Shown in pieces: positions 32,723-36,939 of a stretch of DNA of 36,939 nt. A program made the translations under genes and the position numbers. Each line of letters begins with the position of its first letter. The stretch's first letter is position 1. The notes beneath the pieces are model-generated. The model was given only the letters and a program-made list of their open reading frames with translations. It did not search any database and had not been told where the DNA came from. The stretch lies in contig CAVZRO010000016.1 in NCBI GenBank assembly GCA_963777625.1, positions 1 to 36,939 of the forward strand, given 5' to 3'. This stretch comes from DATDIC01 sp963777625. Lineage in GTDB: Bacteria; Pseudomonadota; Alphaproteobacteria; Acetobacterales; Acetobacteraceae.

Positions 32723-34534
32723 ATGCGCACCCTCCATCTGAGTGACCCGTCTTTTTCCGGCGTGGATTGGGGAGGGAGATTTGCGTCCGCACCGTCCGCA
32801 GCGGTCACACCATTGGTTTTCTTCGTGTTGATGCGGACGGTCCCTGTGCCGCCGTGCCCATTACCGTCCGTGCAACCGTCCGCATCATCGGCAAGCATCC
32901 GCGAACGGGGGGCAGCTAAGGCGCTGTCTGAGTTGAAATTCGTCGTGGCTGCGGACGGTGCGGACGATGCGGACGGTTGCACCCCTCTATTTTCTGGCGC
33001 TCCCTGGGTCAGAGTGGCGGTGATGCGGATCGTTCGCGTGCGTGCCCGTCCCTCGCGCTCAAAGCTGATCTCGATGCCGATCGTCCGCAGGAAGGTCGCC
33101 GCCCGGCGCAACCGGCCGGACAGCGCGCGCGGACTGTCCGGCCAAGTCTTCAACCTCGTGACGCCCTCGCCAGATACCCTTGCCAGGGCGCCCAGAAGGT
33201 CTGAGGCGGTTCCCGTCCACACCGTCTGCGTAACCATCACAGTCCGCACGGCGACCGCCACCGGGTCGGCGTCGATCACGCCATCCACTGCCTCGTCGCG
33301 GTTTCTGCTGTAGGCTGACCAAAATGTGCCATTGGGCCAGAGTGCGGATTCGCAGGCCGTTGCCCAGAGCGCGAAGTCCGCCATGCGCGGCAGTTTCTCC
33401 AGCCGTATTTCGGGCAACCGCCTGAGACCCATCACAACCGCGTCGAGCAGCGCGCCAAGAATCCTTGGGCATTTGGTCTCGAAGTCGGCCCACAATTCCG
33501 CCTCGGATCGGCGTTGTTCCTCGGGAATCGGGGTTAGCATCAGAAATAAGCCGCGATCGGCGAGATCCGGCCGGGTGATGATGTCCTCGATGCCATTGAG
33601 GATCACGGGCCTCATGGCGTCGAACAGCACTTCATCGTGGTCAGTGTAGAGCTGACGGACCGCGAAGCCGCCGCCAGTCGCAAGCCGGCAGAGCGTGTCA
33701 GATATCCAGGCAGGTAGGCCCGACACATTATCGAACGCGAGGACATGGCCGTTGTTGGCGGCAATGAACAAGTCACGATCTTCGCGCGGCAGGGCGCGCA
33801 AGGGCGCGGTGTTCGGATCGAGCAATCTCCGCATGATCGCCGCGAATGTGGACTTCGCTGATCCCTGCTCGCCCGACAGCACGAGCGCTGGATAGGGACC
33901 TCGATTGCGCAGGGCGGCGAGCATCCATGCGATCACCAGCACGAAGTCGGCGTCGGTCTTGACGTTGAGGAAGGAGCGCAGCGGCTCGATCGATCCGCCG
34001 GAGACCGGCGCCGGCAGCGGCTGCATCCCAGCGGCGCGACGGAACCGCACTGGCGGGTTATCAATCACGCACCAGCCAGTCGTGCTGATCTCGACTACCC
34101 GCCAGGTCTCATCGATGAGGTCGAGAAAGAGCCGGCCATCCAGCCCACCGACGCGGATATGGACGATGCGTTCCGGCGCGTCGAAATGCGCCTTCGCCTC
34201 GATCACGTTCAGCGCCGATTGCAAAGCTTCGGAGCTTGGCGCGCCTTCGGTCTTCTTAAAGTAGCCATGGGCCAACCAGCGGCGGAAGCCTCTGGAACGG
34301 ATCGGCCAGGTTTCCCGGTGGCCTTTAATATCCAGATCGGCGAAGCCCGTGCCGTCCGCAGTGTGGAACAGCGCAGCCACTTCCGCTAGTTCGATCAGGA
34401 TGTCGGCCTGCGTCGGGTCGCGCCCACTGGTGCCGCCGTTATCGCCTGCGATCGCACGATCGAGTTCCGTCACCCGGCAGGCGGTTTTCTTCAACTGTGC
34501 CCGCAGCATCTCGAAGGCCGCACGGTCGTCCCTC
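32719..34534 (-). CDS. Phage helicase/primase-like ATPase, N-terminus cut by IS21
   Basis: At least 596 residues from ATG 34509; the frame is open to the IS end at 34534 (RDDRAAFEMLRAQLKK), and I recall relatives with several dozen more residues before FEMLRAQLKK. The ATPase core has Walker A SGEQGSAKST (about residues 212-221), GHVLAFDNVSGLPAWISDTLCRLATGGGF, VILNGIEDIITRPDLADRGLFL (arginine finger region) and EEQRRSEAELWADFE. It resembles the AAA+ replicative or primase-helicase proteins of alphaproteobacterial phages. The C-terminal 90 residues are Ser/Ala/Asp-rich and come from an iteron-like DNA repeat. TGA overlaps the next gene. Confidence 0.85.
32785..32981. repeat. Iteron-like GTCCGCA/TGCGGAC cluster (origin candidate)
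   Basis: Exact GTCCGCA occurs at 32785, 32794 and 32878, and exact TGCGGAC at 32832, 32950, 32959 and 32968, with a one-mismatch copy at 32866. Copies within groups are 9 bases apart. TGCAACCGTCCGCATC (32871-32886) and its exact complement (32966-32981) make a 16-bp inverted repeat. All lie in the low-complexity 3' end of the helicase gene. Confidence 0.5.
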
Positions 34535-34541
34535 TGTCAAA

Positions 34542-34586
34542 TCGCTCGCAACTGCGCCCCCCATTTCGCGCGCAATCGCGACCCCT
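34542..34586. repeat. IS21 subterminal repeats (two 21-bp copies)
   Basis: Copy one is TCGCTCGCAACTGCGCCCCCC (21 bp, 34542-34562 counted in two blocks), and copy two is 34566-34586 with TCGCGCGCAATCGCGACCCC as its start. They are spaced 24 bases start to start. They are the probable IstA binding sites. Confidence 0.6.
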
Positions 34587-34638
34587 CTTGGGCTTGATAG
34601 AGCTCCGCGGGATGGCGTTTGCGGGTGTTGGGAGGCTG

Positions 34639-34698
34639 TGGGTAAGTGGCCTGCCGGAGCGACCGTCGAGAGTCTGGCGTAGGCAGGCCACTTATCCA
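34639..34698. repeat. Long inverted repeat between istB and the IS end
   Basis: TAAGTGGCCTGCC (34643-34655) and its exact complement (34682-34694) extend to 16 of 17 matching bases with a 26-base loop. It lies just beyond the istB stop, inside the IS. It could end transcription of istAB or shield the element from read-through. Confidence 0.55.
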
Positions 34699-34729
34699 TA
34701 GCGGACAGCGAGGGCGTGGGGTGGCGAGG

Positions 34730-35458
34730 TCAGTTTCGGTTCTTGAAGCGCCAGCTGGTGTTGCCGGTTTCGACGATGTCGCAGTGGTGCGTCAGGCGGT
34801 CGAGCATGGCAGTCGTCATCTTGGCGTCGCCAAAAACCTGCGGCCAATCTGCAAACGCCAGATTGGTGGTGATGAGCAGCGACGTGTTCTCGTAAAGCTT
34901 GCTGATCAGATGGAACAGCAGTTGGCCGCCGGACTGGCTGAACGGCAAATAGCCAAGTTCGTCGATGACAATGACATCATAGCGCAGCAGCGTCTCGGCG
35001 AGCCGACCGCTGCGACCAGCCGCCTTCTCCTGCTCGAGCTGGTTGACCAGATCGACCAGGTTGAAGAACCTGCCGCGCGCACGGCTGCGAATGATCGCGG
35101 ATGCCACGCCAATGCAGAGATGCGTTTTGCCGGTGCCCGTGCCGCCGATAAAAATTGCGTTGCGTTTGGCATCGAGGAACGCGCCGGTTGCGAGTTCGCG
35201 CACCTGGCCCTCGTCAATCATCGTGTCGCCAAAGACGAACTTGTCCAGGTCCTTCAGCACCGGGAACTTGGCGCCACTGATGCGATAGCTGATTGAGCGA
35301 GCCTGCCGATGCGTGCGTTCGGCCCTGATCAGGCTGGCGATGAGCGGATAGATCTCGTCACGCCGCGCCAGGCCCTTGCCGGCGATCTCGTCGAAACTCG
35401 CGCGCATGCCGTAGAGCTTCAATTCGGTCATGGCGTCCAGGATCTCGTGGCGTTCCAT
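34730..35458 (-). CDS. istB: IS21 helper ATPase IstB
   Basis: A 242-residue DnaC/DnaA-like AAA+ ATPase that selects the target and activates IstA. MERHEILDAMTELKLYGMRASF is the usual N-terminus. Walker A is FIGGTGTGKTHL (about residues 103-114), Walker B is DVIVIDELGYLPF, and sensor 1 is SLLITTNLAFADW. DRLTHHCDIVETGNTSWRF closes the protein. The ATG shares a base with the istA stop, so translation is coupled. Length and motifs are complete. Confidence 0.95.
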   Translation of the reverse strand: MERHEILDAMTELKLYGMRASFDEIAGKGLARRDEIYPLIASLIRAERTHRQARSISYRISGAKFPVLKDLDKFVFGDTMIDEGQVRELATGAFLDAKRNAIFIGGTGTGKTHLCIGVASAIIRSRARGRFFNLVDLVNQLEQEKAAGRSGRLAETLLRYDVIVIDELGYLPFSQSGGQLLFHLISKLYENTSLLITTNLAFADWPQVFGDAKMTTAMLDRLTHHCDIVETGNTSWRFKNRN

Positions 35459-36939
35459 CAGGCGACCTTTCGTATGCTGTCATAGCGGCCGCAATCGGCC
35501 ACGGGCTCGACCTTCAGGCGCAGGCCATCCGGCGTGGTGATCGAAGCCGGCGTCGGGGGTTGGTGCCGGCGCGCCAGCACGGTCAGGATCACGTCGCCGC
35601 TGGCGATCCCCGCCGCGAGCGCCTCGGCGCAGGCAGCCTCCACGGCCGACAAGCCATGAGCCAATACTGCACCGAGGACTTTGACGAATTGCTGATCGCC
35701 GTCGGCATGCTGCTTCAGCTTCGCGCGAACCTGGGCCAGCGCCGGCGGCAATGCCCAATCCTTGAACGGCGCGCCGTTGCGCAATGCACCCGGCTTGCGC
35801 ACCAGCACAGGCAGATAGTGCCAAGGATCGTAGATGATCTGATAGCGCCGGAAGTCGCGCGGATGGTCGGCCACCCCCTCGTCGCCGAGAAGAACCACGA
35901 TGCGCTCAGCATGAGATCGAACCAGCACCATCCGGCCGGCGGCTCGTGCATCAACGCTGTAGCGATTATGGTCGGCCATGATCAGGCACGTGGTGGTAGC
36001 CCTGACGGCCTTTTCGACAAAACCATCGAATGGTCCGCGTAATTCCATTAGGCTCGCTTGCTCTTCCTGGAAAACCTCCCAGATCGTCCGGTCCTTGAAC
36101 TCCGGATGCTTGTGGCGCTTCGCATAAGCGATGCACTGATCTGCCAACCAGCCATTCAGCTCGGCCAGGCTCGATACCCGCGGCTTGGGCCGGAACAGCT
36201 GATCGCGCAGATTGCCGACCTGGTTTTCGACCTGTCCCTTCTCCCAACCCGATGCGGGCGTGCAGGCAACTGGCTCAACCAGATGATGTGAACACATCTG
36301 GAGAAAACGGCGATTATATTGGCGCGCCTTGCCCACGAAGATCGCTTCCACCGCTGTCTTCATGTTGTCGTAGATGCCGCGCCGACAGATGCCGCCGTAA
36401 AACTCAAAAGCCTTGTCGTGCGCATCGAACACCAGTTCTTGTGTCTCGCGGAAGTAGGCGCGCACGAATGGCATGCGGCTATGCGACAGCTTCATGTGCG
36501 CCGCCTTGATGACCAGCGGCAAACCCTGCAGCGTGATGGTCTCGTGGCTCCAGTCGAACTGGTAGGCTTCGCCGGGCGCAAAGCTCAGCGGCACAAAGGC
36601 GTGCGCCGGCGTCCGAGCCTGCTCGTCGCGCCACGATTTGGTGAAACGATGCACGCTGTCATGCGCGCCATCGTAACCGCGGCCTCGCAGCTCTTCGAAC
36701 AGGCGCTGCGTCGACCGGCGTTCTCGCCGCGGAAGCTTGGCCTCCTTCTCAAGGATCTGGGCCAGAACTTCCACCCACGCACCGAGCTTCGGCGCCGGCT
36801 GCACGCCGCGCTCATACTTGAACGCGGTCTTGTGGCTCCGAACGACCTTGCGCACCGTGGCCCGTGAGACGCGGAGCGTCCGCACGATCTCCTTAATCGG
36901 CAGGCGCTGCTCGAAATAAGCGCGCCGGATATCGCCGAT
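35458..36939 (-). CDS. istA: IS21 transposase IstA, 5' end beyond the window
   Basis: DDE transposase of the IS21 family. The frame is open to the window edge (IGDIRRAYFEQRLPIKEIVR), so the start is missing. The helix-turn-helix (IKEIVRTLRVSRATVRKVVR) is followed by the catalytic core: first Asp in AYQFDWSHET, second in RRGIYDNMKTAVEAIF, and the Glu in GWEKGQVENQVGNLRDQLF. A C-terminal beta domain has HNRYSVDARAAGRMVLVRSHAERIVVL. GTG 36885 is an internal codon, not the start. At least 493 residues are present. Confidence 0.95.
   Translation of the reverse strand: MGDIRRAYFEQRLPIKEIVRTLRVSRATVRKVVRSHKTAFKYERGVQPAPKLGAWVEVLAQILEKEAKLPRRERRSTQRLFEELRGRGYDGAHDSVHRFTKSWRDEQARTPAHAFVPLSFAPGEAYQFDWSHETITLQGLPLVIKAAHMKLSHSRMPFVRAYFRETQELVFDAHDKAFEFYGGICRRGIYDNMKTAVEAIFVGKARQYNRRFLQMCSHHLVEPVACTPASGWEKGQVENQVGNLRDQLFRPKPRVSSLAELNGWLADQCIAYAKRHKHPEFKDRTIWEVFQEEQASLMELRGPFDGFVEKAVRATTTCLIMADHNRYSVDARAAGRMVLVRSHAERIVVLLGDEGVADHPRDFRRYQIIYDPWHYLPVLVRKPGALRNGAPFKDWALPPALAQVRAKLKQHADGDQQFVKVLGAVLAHGLSAVEAACAEALAAGIASGDVILTVLARRHQPPTPASITTPDGLRLKVEPVADCGRYDSIRKVA

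Larger units (their letters stand above)
34535..36939 (-). mobile_element. IS21-family insertion sequence, right end outside the window
   Basis: An istA/istB pair with an end at 34535 that begins TGTCAAATCGC. Two 21-bp subterminal repeats lie inside this end (34542-34562 and 34566-34586; consensus TCGCKCGCAAYYGCGMCCCC), as usual for IS21 multiple terminal repeats. The flanking base 34534 falls in the open frame of the helicase gene. The other end and the target duplication lie beyond the window, so completeness cannot be judged. Confidence 0.85.

Noticed and set aside
6009..34534. Transposable Mu-like phage
   Set aside because: The tail is Mu-like, but no MuA/MuB transposase genes are visible, and the head is lambda-like; the IS21 istA/istB are not phage transposition genes.
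1..36939. CRISPR array
   Set aside because: No series of regularly spaced direct repeats of 23-40 bases was seen; the GTCCGCA cluster is too short and irregular and lies in a coding frame.

Overview
The window reads as two unrelated pieces of DNA joined head to head near position 6009. Positions 1 to about 6008 look like a Geobacter-type deltaproteobacterial (Desulfuromonadales) chromosome. They hold malate dehydrogenase, the four-subunit 2-oxoglutarate:ferredoxin oxidoreductase (order korD-A-B-C), a DedA-family membrane protein, a TrmJ-type tRNA methyltransferase, a SemiSWEET-like protein and the first three quarters of a LemA lipoprotein. The mdh-korDABC order and the protein sequences support this assignment. 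This part has mixed GC, good Shine-Dalgarno sites and two classical rho-independent terminators.

From about 6009 to 34534 the sequence is much richer in GC and is almost entirely a minus-strand myovirus-type prophage or phage. Its proteins look alphaproteobacterial, and I infer an Acetobacteraceae-like host. Read on the minus strand (high to low coordinates), it begins with an early block: a helicase/primase-like ATPase, a TubC_N-domain protein, a small protein, a DUF6456-like protein and a virion-morphogenesis-like protein. A plus-strand three-gene cassette follows (DUF3489 protein, a small protein, an RHH-like protein). Next come two ParB-like/DNA-methyltransferase fusions in tandem and a phospholipase-D-like protein. 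The DNA-packaging and head genes are lambda-type: a P27-like protein, a Nu1-like small terminase, large terminase, gpW, portal B, protease C, a scaffold-like protein, decoration D and major capsid E. The contractile tail is Mu/P2-type: joining and terminator proteins, sheath, tube, a tail-assembly chaperone with a programmed frameshift, tape measure, N, P and the start of gp45. The phage stops abruptly inside gp45, where it meets the broken lemA gene, so the baseplate and tail-fibre genes are missing.

Positions 34535 to the end carry an IS21-family element (istB complete, istA running off the edge). Its inner end has two 21-bp terminal repeats, and it appears to have cut the helicase gene.

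Single-base indels are frequent. They are dense in 1-3240, scattered through the phage part and absent from about 3240-6000. They break mdh, kor, tape measure, N, gpW, scaffold, both methyltransferases and others, while the shifted frames still read as good protein. I treat them as probable sequencing errors and give the reconstructed gene spans. The abrupt mid-gene to mid-gene junction, without att sites or a transposon end, is best explained as an assembly chimera, although an illegitimate recombination event cannot be excluded from sequence alone.

The most interesting signals are: a GNRA-loop hairpin leader repeated in front of the capsid, sheath and tube genes with identical spacing to the start codon; an in-phase TTTTTTG slippery site in the tail chaperone; tandem ParB-methyltransferases with different catalytic motifs; and an iteron-like cluster of a 7-bp repeat inside the 3' end of the helicase gene.
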